This document shows positions 58,244-64,000 of a DNA stretch of 64,000 nt, one piece after another. Source of the DNA: Bacteroidota bacterium (GTDB taxonomy: Bacteria; Bacteroidota; Bacteroidia; Palsa-948). The DNA is taken from positions 31,826 through 95,825 of the forward strand of contig JACQAL010000043.1 of NCBI GenBank assembly GCA_016195025.1. Reading direction: 5' to 3'. The notes below the pieces were generated by a model. The model did no database searches and was not told where the DNA came from. It worked only from the letters and a program-made list of their open reading frames with translations. Positions within the stretch are counted from its first letter, which is position 1; every line of letters begins with the position of its first letter. A program made the translations under genes and the position numbers.

Positions 58244-58387
58244 ATGAAAAAAGACAAAGTAATACAAGTAAGAGTTGAGCAAGAACTGGCAAAAAAACTT
58301 CAAGTGATGGCTGATGCCGACAACAGAAAACTTGCTGACTTCATTCGTGTTCAACTGATAAAATTAGTTGAACAAAAAAAGAAGTAA
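58244..58387 (+). CDS. Ribbon-helix-helix protein, 47 aa
   Basis: A 47-residue protein. A short strand VIQVRVEQEL is followed by two helices (AKKLQVMADADNRKLADFIRVQLIKLVEQ), the pattern of Arc/CopG-type ribbon-helix-helix DNA-binding proteins that act as dimeric repressors. It begins 57 bp before the IS1595-like transposase ORF ends its leader and is read in the same direction, so it probably represses its own promoter and the transposase. GTAATAC words before both genes are candidate operators. No toxin-like partner is obvious in the element. Confidence 0.7.
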   Translation: MKKDKVIQVRVEQELAKKLQVMADADNRKLADFIRVQLIKLVEQKKK

Positions 58388-58430
58388 TATATTTTTTAAT
58401 TAAATAATAATACAACGTAATACAAATAAT

Positions 58431-59348
58431 ATGAAAACATTCAAATCAATCTTACAGTTTCAAAAGCATTTTGACACAGACGAAAAATGCAGAGAGTTTT
58501 TGGAACAGCAACGATGGGGCAACACTCCCGCTTGTCCTCATTGCGGTTCTCTGAATGTTCACCGCTTTGCAACTGATAAAAGAATTTTCAAATGCAGAGA
58601 GAAAGAATGCAGAAAAAAATTTTCTGCTACTGTCGGAACTATCTATGAGAACACTAAAATACCTCTCACAAAATGGTTTTTGGCAACGTATATTTTATCT
58701 GTTCACTCTAAAGGAATTTCTTCTTTGCAACTGGCAACTTGGTTAGATGTAACGCAAAAAACGGCTTGGCATCTGAATCACAGAATCTGTGCTATTCTGA
58801 CAGAGAAAGCCCCGAAAGTTTTAAAAGGACTTGTTGAGGTTGACGAAACGTATGTAGGTGGTAAGATTTCCAATAAGCACGTCAGCAAAAGAAAAGAGTT
58901 AAGCAAAAATGATAATAAAACTATGGTATTTGGCGCGGTGGAGCGCGAAGGAATAGTTGTTACAAAAATAGTTCCCGACACAACAAAGGAAAGTTTAATC
59001 AATGCCGTGAATGAAAATATAGAAAAGGGTTCTGTTATGGTATCGGACGAAAATCCTTCTTACAAAGGACTGAGCAAAGATTACAGCCATGCAAAAGTAA
59101 ATCACAGTTCAGGGCAATATGTAATCGGTGCGGCTCATACCAACACCATTGAAGGGTTTTGGAGTTTACTAAAAAGACAGATTAACGGAATCCATCATTA
59201 CGTTTCACCAAAGCACTTACAACGATATTGCAATGAAGCGGCATTTAGATATAATGCAAAAGAAATTACTCAGGATGAAAGGTTCGCTAATGCTGTATCT
59301 AATTGCGAAGGGAAATTGACTTATGAAACATTAACCAAACCAATATAA
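58431..59348 (+). CDS. IS1595-family (ISXO2-like) transposase
   Basis: A 305-residue DDE transposase. An N-terminal zinc ribbon (about 35-65, CPHCG and CREKECRKKF) and a helix-turn-helix-like segment (SSLQLATWLDVTQKTAWHLNHRI) precede the ISXO2-type catalytic core. The core has VDETYVGGK (first Asp), VSDENPSYKGL (second Asp) and HTNTIEGFWSLLKR (Asn/Glu). The frame is intact and a perfect 8-bp target duplication remains, so the element is probably recent and may be active. The XRE-type gene follows after 3 nt. Confidence 0.93.
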   Translation: MKTFKSILQFQKHFDTDEKCREFLEQQRWGNTPACPHCGSLNVHRFATDKRIFKCREKECRKKFSATVGTIYENTKIPLTKWFLATYILSVHSKGISSLQLATWLDVTQKTAWHLNHRICAILTEKAPKVLKGLVEVDETYVGGKISNKHVSKRKELSKNDNKTMVFGAVEREGIVVTKIVPDTTKESLINAVNENIEKGSVMVSDENPSYKGLSKDYSHAKVNHSSGQYVIGAAHTNTIEGFWSLLKRQINGIHHYVSPKHLQRYCNEAAFRYNAKEITQDERFANAVSNCEGKLTYETLTKPI

Positions 59349-59351
59349 ACT

Positions 59352-59561
59352 ATGACAAACAAAGAGTTCTTAGAAAAACTCGGCATGGAAATTAAAGTGT
59401 CGAGAATCCGAAAAGGATTACAAAGAAAAGATGTCAGTAAAATTACTGGCTTATGTTACCTAACCATTCAAGAAATTGAGAATGGTAAAAGCGATGGAAA
59501 AATTTTAAGTTACAAACGTATTGCTGATGCGATTGAAATTGAATTGAAAAATTTTCTGTAA
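59352..59561 (+). CDS. XRE-type helix-turn-helix protein, 69 aa
   Basis: A 69-residue single-domain protein with a Cro/CI-type helix-turn-helix: EIKVSRIRKGLQRKDVSKITGLCYLTIQEIENGKSDGKILSYKRIADAIEIEL. It is encoded 3 nt after the transposase stop and inside the IS, so it belongs to the element. Probable role: control of transposase expression. Together with the RHH gene it gives the element two small regulators, unusual for an IS. Confidence 0.8.
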   Translation: MTNKEFLEKLGMEIKVSRIRKGLQRKDVSKITGLCYLTIQEIENGKSDGKILSYKRIADAIEIELKNFL

Positions 59562-59569
59562 ATTTGTTT

Positions 59570-59677
59570 ATGTCTAAGAAAAAGAAAACCCCGAAAGATG
59601 CTTCTAAACTATTTGAAAGCATTATCAAAGCATCTGTGAAAGGCAATCCAAAGCCGAAGAAGAAAAAGGGGAAGTAG
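59570..59677 (+). CDS. Small basic ORF at the end of the IS, 35 aa
   Basis: A 35-codon frame 8 nt after the XRE gene: an MSKKKKTPKDA start, helix SKLFESIIKASVKGN and a Lys-rich tail. Its position and clean start suggest translation as part of the same transcript. Nothing is recognisable beyond a basic, perhaps nucleic-acid-binding, character. Confidence 0.4.
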   Translation: MSKKKKTPKDASKLFESIIKASVKGNPKPKKKKGK

Positions 59678-59806
59678 TTTTAAAAATCCAAAGTTTGTTT
59701 CCTGTAATTTATTTTTCTATCGTGGTCGGACACGTATGTAGTCACCTTTTTTTGTGCTTTTGTGCTTTTGTGGCATTGCTTTTTGTTTTTGCGTAAGTCC
59801 TAGGGT

Positions 59807-60064
59807 TTATATGATTTCCAACTGATTGCACAAAAAGTTCAACCGATTGCAAAAGTTCTCCAACCGATTGAACAAAAAGTTCAACCAATTGCGCAAAACG
59901 TTCAATGGATTGGAGAAATTCTTCAACCGATTGCGCAAAAAGTTTAACTGATTAAAAAAATTGTTCAACTTGTTGCGTGAAAAGTTCAACCGGTTGCAAA
60001 AGTTCTCCGGCTGATGGGAGAGATTCTTCAATCGCCTGATTTTTAGTTGAAACCTGCTGTTCAT
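59807..60064 (-). CDS. Heptad-repeat ORF coupled to an HTH gene, 85 aa
   Basis: The ATG begins one base after the HTH gene's stop, suggesting translational coupling. Residues 22-83 are seven-residue units beginning with Leu (LNFLRNR, LKNFSNP, LNVLRNW, LNFLFNR, LENFCNR, LNFLCNQ), encoded by 21-bp repeats. On the opposite strand the same repeat reads as a plausible amphipathic heptad protein (IAQKVQP, IAKVLQP) but is broken by two stops, so that strand may be the ancestral coding strand. It is uncertain which, if either, is functional. Confidence 0.4.
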   Translation of the reverse strand: MNSRFQLKIRRLKNLSHQPENFCNRLNFSRNKLNNFFNQLNFLRNRLKNFSNPLNVLRNWLNFLFNRLENFCNRLNFLCNQLEII

Positions 60065-60065
60065 T

Positions 60066-60347
60066 TTATTTATTCACCGGTTTTTTCAGAGCATCCGGTA
60101 TTGCCTTCATGGTTATTTCCACATCAAATCCTAAAGCGTTAAAAATATTTTCGGTAGTATCCAGCCGGTAGTTGCTCTCTTTCTTCAGTGATTTTGAAAC
60201 ATAGCCCGCATGGTGAGAGGTGTTGTGTACAATATCGCAGGGTCGTTTCCCTTTTTGTTTCATTGCCTCAAAAATCAGGCGCTTCACCTGTTTTTTTAAT
60301 CTGACAGGTTTTTTATAGGCAACTTTTTTTTCAGTGTTCAAATCCAT
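60066..60347 (-). CDS. Helix-turn-helix protein, 93 aa
   Basis: A basic N-terminal stretch (KKVAYKKPVRLKKQVKRLIFEAM) is followed by KGKRPCDIVHNTSHHAGYVSKSLKKESNYRLDTTENIFNALGFDVEIT. Its spacing fits a Cro/CI-like helix-turn-helix with the common C-terminal helix seen in small XRE regulators and antitoxins. It lies just outside the MITE and IS. The downstream coupled heptad ORF could be a partner. Assignment as DNA-binding is moderate. Confidence 0.6.
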   Translation of the reverse strand: MDLNTEKKVAYKKPVRLKKQVKRLIFEAMKQKGKRPCDIVHNTSHHAGYVSKSLKKESNYRLDTTENIFNALGFDVEITMKAIPDALKKPVNK

Positions 60348-60481
60348 GTTTGCACGGGTGATTTTCGTTTTTAAAAAACGAAGTTAAAGCAAGCAAATCA
60401 CATAATCGTTACACTATAATGTAACTTGAAGATTATTTTTTTAACACGCTGTATTTTCTCTGCGCACTTTGCGTTAAATTG

Positions 60482-60489
60482 TATTTTTG
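60482..60489 (+). promoter_or_regulatory. -7 box of the TPR/SpoIIE gene, leaderless arrangement
   Basis: TATTTTTG ends 4 nt before the ATG at 60494, so the mRNA should begin almost at the start codon. No good -33 TTG. Confidence 0.45.
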
Positions 60490-60493
60490 CGGA

Positions 60494-62599
60494 ATGAAAA
60501 CCAGTAAACAATATACAATATACAATAGACAATTTTTTTGGCTGTTACTTGTCTACTGCTTATTGTTTACTGGCTACTGCACTGCTCAGCAATCGAAGAT
60601 TGATTCCCTCCAAAACTTATTGAAGACCGCTAAAGAAGATACCAACAAGGTGAATCTGATGATTAGTTTAGCAGAGCAGTATTTTCATACATACAGTTAT
60701 GCAGATAGAAACATAAATGCTGAAACAGCATTAGCATGGCTGAATAAGAGTAAAACTTTGTCGCTCAATCTTTCATTTCACAGGGGAGAAGTTTCCTATC
60801 TGATACAGTATGCCTGGATTATTTCAAGAGAATATAAGCAATATAAAAATGCACTTGAATTATTGTTAACTGCATTAGATATATCTGATAAATATGGATT
60901 CATAGATTTAAAGGCAAAAGCAAACCATCATATTGGTTTCATTTACTATGAATTGCATCAAACACAAAAAGCTATAGAATATTATCAAAAGGCATACGAA
61001 CAATATTTAATATTAAAAGATACTGTAGGAATTACGGATGAATTGAAAAACAATGCAGATATGAATTTTGAACTGGGAAATAAAAAATCAGCGTTAGAAA
61101 AAGGATTAGCATGCCTTGAAATCTTGAAACATATTGATATAAATAAAAACAAAACTCTTCAGAGAACCTATGAGATAGAATTAGGGAATATCGGAACTTA
61201 TTATGCAGGAATAGGCGACTTTAAAAATGGAGAACAATATATTTTGCGCTCCATCAACTATAATAAAGCAATAAAAACTACAGATTATTATTTCTGGTTA
61301 ATTGAATTGGGAAAAGTATATATGTCAATGCAAAAATATGATGATGCTGAAAAAGTTTTTCTTGAAAGTTTTCATTATGCTGACTCTGTTCGTAACAACG
61401 GTTATTGGTATGATGAAATAGCAAGCACATCCAGTCGCCTTTCAAATTTGTATCTCAGAAAAGGCGATTATAAAAATGCACATCGCTTTCTTAGTGAGAT
61501 GGTGATTGCAAAAGATTCAATAAATGCAAGAGAAAAGCGAAACAACCTGCATGAAACAGAATTGCAATTTTATTTTAATAAAAAGGAACAAGAAGCAAGC
61601 ATTAAAGAAAAGTTCACTGAATCTGAACATCAGGCGGAAATAAAAAGAAGGAATATTATTCTCTGGTCGGTTGCAGGCGGTTTCCTGTTAGTGTTTGTAT
61701 TTTCTGTTTTCATTTTTAGAAGTTATCGCCAAAAACAAAAGGCAAATATTATTATTACACAGCAAAAAGAAGAAGTGGAAAGGGAAAAGGCGGAAATAGA
61801 AAAACAAAAAGAAATCATTGCTGAAAAAAATAAAGACATCACCGACAGCATCAACTACGCCAAAAGAATTCAGGAAGCCATTCTTCCTGCCAAAGAAATC
61901 AAGTACCGTATTTTTCCCGATGCCTTTGTTCTCTTTCAGCCCAAAGATGTGGTGAGCGGAGATTTTTACTGGTTCACAGAAAAAAACGGCAAAAGAATTA
62001 TTGCCGCTGTTGATTGTACAGGTCACGGAGTGCCGGGCGCATTCATGAGCATGATAGGAAATGCTTTTCTGAATGAGATTGTAAACCAGCGAGGCATTAC
62101 GCAGCCATCAGAAATTCTCAGCGAACTTCGTCATAACATTATTCACTCGCTCAAACAAAAGGATAAAGAAGGAGGCACGCAAGATGGGATGGACATTGCA
62201 TTGCTTTCTTTTGATGATGAAAACAATATCGCAGAATTTGCCGGAGCGCACAATCCGTTGCTGATGTGTAGAAAAGAAAATGGTTCTTACAAAATGGATG
62301 AAATACCTGCCGACAAACGCCCGATTGGATATTACATAGGCAAAGGGCTTCCGTTCACCAATCAAAAAATAAACTTACACAAAGGCGACACGCTTTACAT
62401 TTTCACCGATGGCTATGCCGACCAGTTTGGCGGACCCAAAGGAAAAAAATTCAAGTACAAACAATTTCAGGAACTGCTTCTCTCCATTCAAAACGAACCA
62501 ATGCTCAAGCAGGAAGCAATTCTTTTGGATACTTTTAATAAATGGAAAGGAAACTTAGAGCAAGTTGACGATGTGCTTGTAATAGGAATAAGAGCGTAA
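60494..62599 (+). CDS. TPR sensor SpoIIE-type PP2C phosphatase
   Basis: A 701-residue membrane protein. A signal peptide (about 1-32, ending GYCTAQQ) precedes TPRs (about 60-350), a membrane helix (about 389-411, WSVAGGFLLVFVFSVFIF), a coiled coil with ITDSINYAKRIQEAILP (about 415-465), and a SpoIIE phosphatase domain (about 469-701). The domain shows DFYWF, DCTGHGVPGAFMS, GMDIALLSF, FTDGYADQFGG and DDVLVIG. The helix region matches that of the cyclase trio, and the output domain matches the propeller protein at 278, so sensors and outputs are exchanged. The signal peptide contains TACAATA/TTACTTGTCTACTGC repeat words. The start at 60494 is preferred over the one at 60479 by the -7 box. The next gene begins at the base after its stop. 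Confidence 0.85.
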   Translation: MKTSKQYTIYNRQFFWLLLVYCLLFTGYCTAQQSKIDSLQNLLKTAKEDTNKVNLMISLAEQYFHTYSYADRNINAETALAWLNKSKTLSLNLSFHRGEVSYLIQYAWIISREYKQYKNALELLLTALDISDKYGFIDLKAKANHHIGFIYYELHQTQKAIEYYQKAYEQYLILKDTVGITDELKNNADMNFELGNKKSALEKGLACLEILKHIDINKNKTLQRTYEIELGNIGTYYAGIGDFKNGEQYILRSINYNKAIKTTDYYFWLIELGKVYMSMQKYDDAEKVFLESFHYADSVRNNGYWYDEIASTSSRLSNLYLRKGDYKNAHRFLSEMVIAKDSINAREKRNNLHETELQFYFNKKEQEASIKEKFTESEHQAEIKRRNIILWSVAGGFLLVFVFSVFIFRSYRQKQKANIIITQQKEEVEREKAEIEKQKEIIAEKNKDITDSINYAKRIQEAILPAKEIKYRIFPDAFVLFQPKDVVSGDFYWFTEKNGKRIIAAVDCTGHGVPGAFMSMIGNAFLNEIVNQRGITQPSEILSELRHNIIHSLKQKDKEGGTQDGMDIALLSFDDENNIAEFAGAHNPLLMCRKENGSYKMDEIPADKRPIGYYIGKGLPFTNQKINLHKGDTLYIFTDGYADQFGGPKGKKFKYKQFQELLLSIQNEPMLKQEAILLDTFNKWKGNLEQVDDVLVIGIRA

Positions 62600-64000
62600 A
62601 TGAAAATTAAAAGAATATCGAATATCGAACAAGGAATGTCAAATAATGAAGTGAAGAGAAATACTTCGGACTTCATTATTCCTTGTTCAATATTCATTAT
62701 TTGTTGTTTTGTATTTTCCCTATGCCTTCTGCTCCGAACAAAGTTACGGAGTCCGATATTTATTTTGTTGTTTGTAATCGGACACTCTTACATCTGCCAT
62801 GCGCAATCAAAAACCGATTCCCTCCTCTCCCTCCTCAAAAAAGATAAAGAAGATACCAGCAAAATAAACCACCTCAACGCGCTTGCAAGAGAATTGAGTG
62901 GTGCTAACCCAGACACTTCAATTTTTCTCAGCACACAAGCGTTATCACTTTCTGAAAAACTTGACTGGAAAAAAGGAATAGCAAATAGTTACCTCTCCTT
63001 GAGCTGGTGTAAGTTTGTGAAAGGCGATTATCCTAAATCCTTGGACTATAATTTTAATGCTTTAAGAGTGGGAGAAGAAATTGAAAATAAAAAAATAATT
63101 TCATCTGCTCTCGGTAGTATCGGAAATGTCTATTGGTATGAAAGCGACTTAGTCAAAGCATTTGACTATCATATGAAATCATTAAAAATAGCAGAGGAAC
63201 TTGGAGATAAATACTTGATTGGAAGACAACTCAGTAATATTGGAATTATCTATGATGAGCAAGCGAGCTCAGTAGCGAAGCATCCCGATAGCGCAGTGTA
63301 TCGGGACCGATTGTTTAACAAAGCCATTGACTATTATTTCAGGGCATTGAAAATAGCAGAAGAACTCGGAAATAAAAGTGAAGTTGGAAGGCATCTCGGC
63401 AACATCGGCAGTTCTTATGCAGAACAAGGCAAATATGAAAAGTCAAAAGTTAAAAGTGATTCTTTGTATAATAAAGCCCTTGACTATTATTTCAGAGCGC
63501 TGAAAATAGATGAAGAACTCGGAGATAAAAACGGAAATGGATTCTGGCTCAGTGGCATCAGTGAGATTTACACTGCGCAAAAAAAACATAAAGAAGCTGA
63601 AGAATATTTGCTCAAGGCGTTGAATATTTTCAAAGAAGTCGGAGGGGAGAATAAAGAAAGGCAAACTGAAGAATTACTCACTGAACTTTATGAAAAAACC
63701 AACCGCTACCAACTTGCATTGGAGCATTACAAAAAAGCAATGGCGCTGAAAGATACTTTGTTCAGCCAAGAAAACAAAAAACAATTAGTACGCAAGGAAA
63801 TGAATTATGAGTTTGAGAAAAAAGAAACAAAGGCAAAAGCCGAGCAGGATAAAAAAGATGCGGTAACAGCCGAAGCAAGCAGGAGAGAAAAGGTAATCAG
63901 GTATTCGGTAATGGGCGGGCTGGCGCTCATGTTTATTATAGCGGCAATTATTTTCCGCTCGCTGCGCATCACACGCAAACAAAAAAATATTATTGAGTTG
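62600..64000 (+). CDS. TPR membrane sensor protein (partial at window end)
   Basis: 467 codons are present and the frame is open at the edge. Order: a repeat-derived start (residues 8-32), a hydrophobic segment near residues 52-70 ending YICHAQ (signal peptide), TPRs (about 110-380), a coiled coil and a membrane helix (about 434-455, VMGGLALMFIIAAIIFRSL). A second coil begins at the edge. An output domain is expected beyond the window, probably SpoIIE like the gene before, or a kinase. The ATG directly abuts the preceding stop. The TPR region holds two repeat inserts, a TCCCGATA...TATCGGGA palindrome (about 63283-63306) and AGTCAAAAGTTAAAAGT (63438-63454). Confidence 0.75.
   Translation, partial: MKIKRISNIEQGMSNNEVKRNTSDFIIPCSIFIICCFVFSLCLLLRTKLRSPIFILLFVIGHSYICHAQSKTDSLLSLLKKDKEDTSKINHLNALARELSGANPDTSIFLSTQALSLSEKLDWKKGIANSYLSLSWCKFVKGDYPKSLDYNFNALRVGEEIENKKIISSALGSIGNVYWYESDLVKAFDYHMKSLKIAEELGDKYLIGRQLSNIGIIYDEQASSVAKHPDSAVYRDRLFNKAIDYYFRALKIAEELGNKSEVGRHLGNIGSSYAEQGKYEKSKVKSDSLYNKALDYYFRALKIDEELGDKNGNGFWLSGISEIYTAQKKHKEAEEYLLKALNIFKEVGGENKERQTEELLTELYEKTNRYQLALEHYKKAMALKDTLFSQENKKQLVRKEMNYEFEKKETKAKAEQDKKDAVTAEASRREKVIRYSVMGGLALMFIIAAIIFRSLRITRKQKNIIEL
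62620..62695. repeat. 76-bp palindromic element at the start of the last gene
   Basis: Outer arms GAATATCGAACAAGGAA (62620-62636) and its complement with one mismatch (62679-62695), with inner arms AATAATGAA / TTCATTATT and GAAGT / ACTTC. It is read in frame as residues near IEQGMSNNEV and TSDFIIPCSI, between the ATG and the hydrophobic signal segment. Confidence 0.9.

Larger units (their letters stand above)
57273..59746 (+). mobile_element. IS1595-family element with passenger genes
   Basis: A 2474-bp element with imperfect inverted ends (GGTGACTA...TAGTCACC, about 18 of 24 matching). It is flanked by the 8-bp duplication TTTTTTTG (57265-57272 and 59747-59754), as expected for IS1595. The pre-insertion sequence is known from the intact MITE, so ends and duplication are exact. 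Besides the transposase it carries a 187-aa gene, a hairpin cluster, a ribbon-helix-helix gene, an XRE-type gene and a 35-codon ORF. Confidence 0.93.
57202..59800. mobile_element. 117-bp MITE, second copy, interrupted by an IS
   Basis: Left part 57202-57272 and right part 59755-59800 join to a 117-bp MITE that differs at one base from the copy at 56097 and is in opposite orientation. It is flanked by a 9-bp direct repeat TAGGGTTTA (57193-57201 and 59801-59809), a target duplication. Confidence 0.93.

Noticed and set aside
56097..59800. Composite transposon formed by the two MITEs
   Set aside because: The second MITE has its own 9-bp duplication and the outer flanks of the pair do not match.

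Overview
The window looks like a chromosomal segment of an environmental Bacteroidota. The evidence is type IX secretion (T9SS) cargo with type A and type B C-terminal sorting signals, TonB receptors with carboxypeptidase-like N-terminal domains, a DUF4249 lipoprotein, two-component-propeller/SpoIIE proteins, and the Bacteroidota promoter pattern TTG-N19/20-TAnnTTTG. Shine-Dalgarno sequences are generally absent. I cannot name a genus.

Layout. 1-12.3 kb: end of a glycosyltransferase, then a minus-strand run of a propeller/SpoIIE sensor and three T9SS-secreted repeat proteins. 12.4-14 kb: two genes of unknown function, one in an unusual cassette. 14-19.4 kb: a giant PKD protein, then an ECF sigma factor coupled to a membrane PKD protein. 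19.5-21.3 kb: purine nucleoside phosphorylase and lpxK. 21.4-27.1 kb: three tandem TPR-transmembrane-adenylate cyclase paralogues. 27.2-32.3 kb: housekeeping (typA, Nif3-like, zinc-ribbon protein) and a helical-repeat protein. 32.4-36.3 kb: FG-GAP and RCC1 T9SS proteins. 36.7-40.8 kb: accessory island with a decayed coiled-coil gene, a second copy of the unusual cassette, a type II restriction-modification pair and a DUF4160/DUF2442 pair next to secA. 40.8-49.5 kb: secA, ClC channel, gltX, an rRNA-type methyltransferase and a fructosamine-kinase-like gene. 49.5-56.1 kb: two TonB receptors around tRNA-Pro(GGG), and two lipoproteins. 56.1-60.3 kb: mobile zone with two copies of a 117-bp MITE, one interrupted by a 2474-bp IS1595-like element with passenger genes. 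60.5-64 kb: TPR/SpoIIE phosphatase and the start of a related gene.

Three threads link the regions. First, membrane sensors are modular: periplasmic TPR or propeller domains feed adenylate-cyclase or PP2C-type outputs, and the cyclase trio shares an almost identical C-terminal half. Second, short palindromic or word-like repeats have entered protein-coding genes in frame, especially signal peptides, surface loops and gene ends; two different palindromes occupy the same cyclase loop. Third, two loci about 24 kb apart share a sigma54-like promoter signature, a long leader, a strong Shine-Dalgarno and a hairpin with a conserved loop around different small proteins. That last arrangement is my best candidate for an undescribed system.
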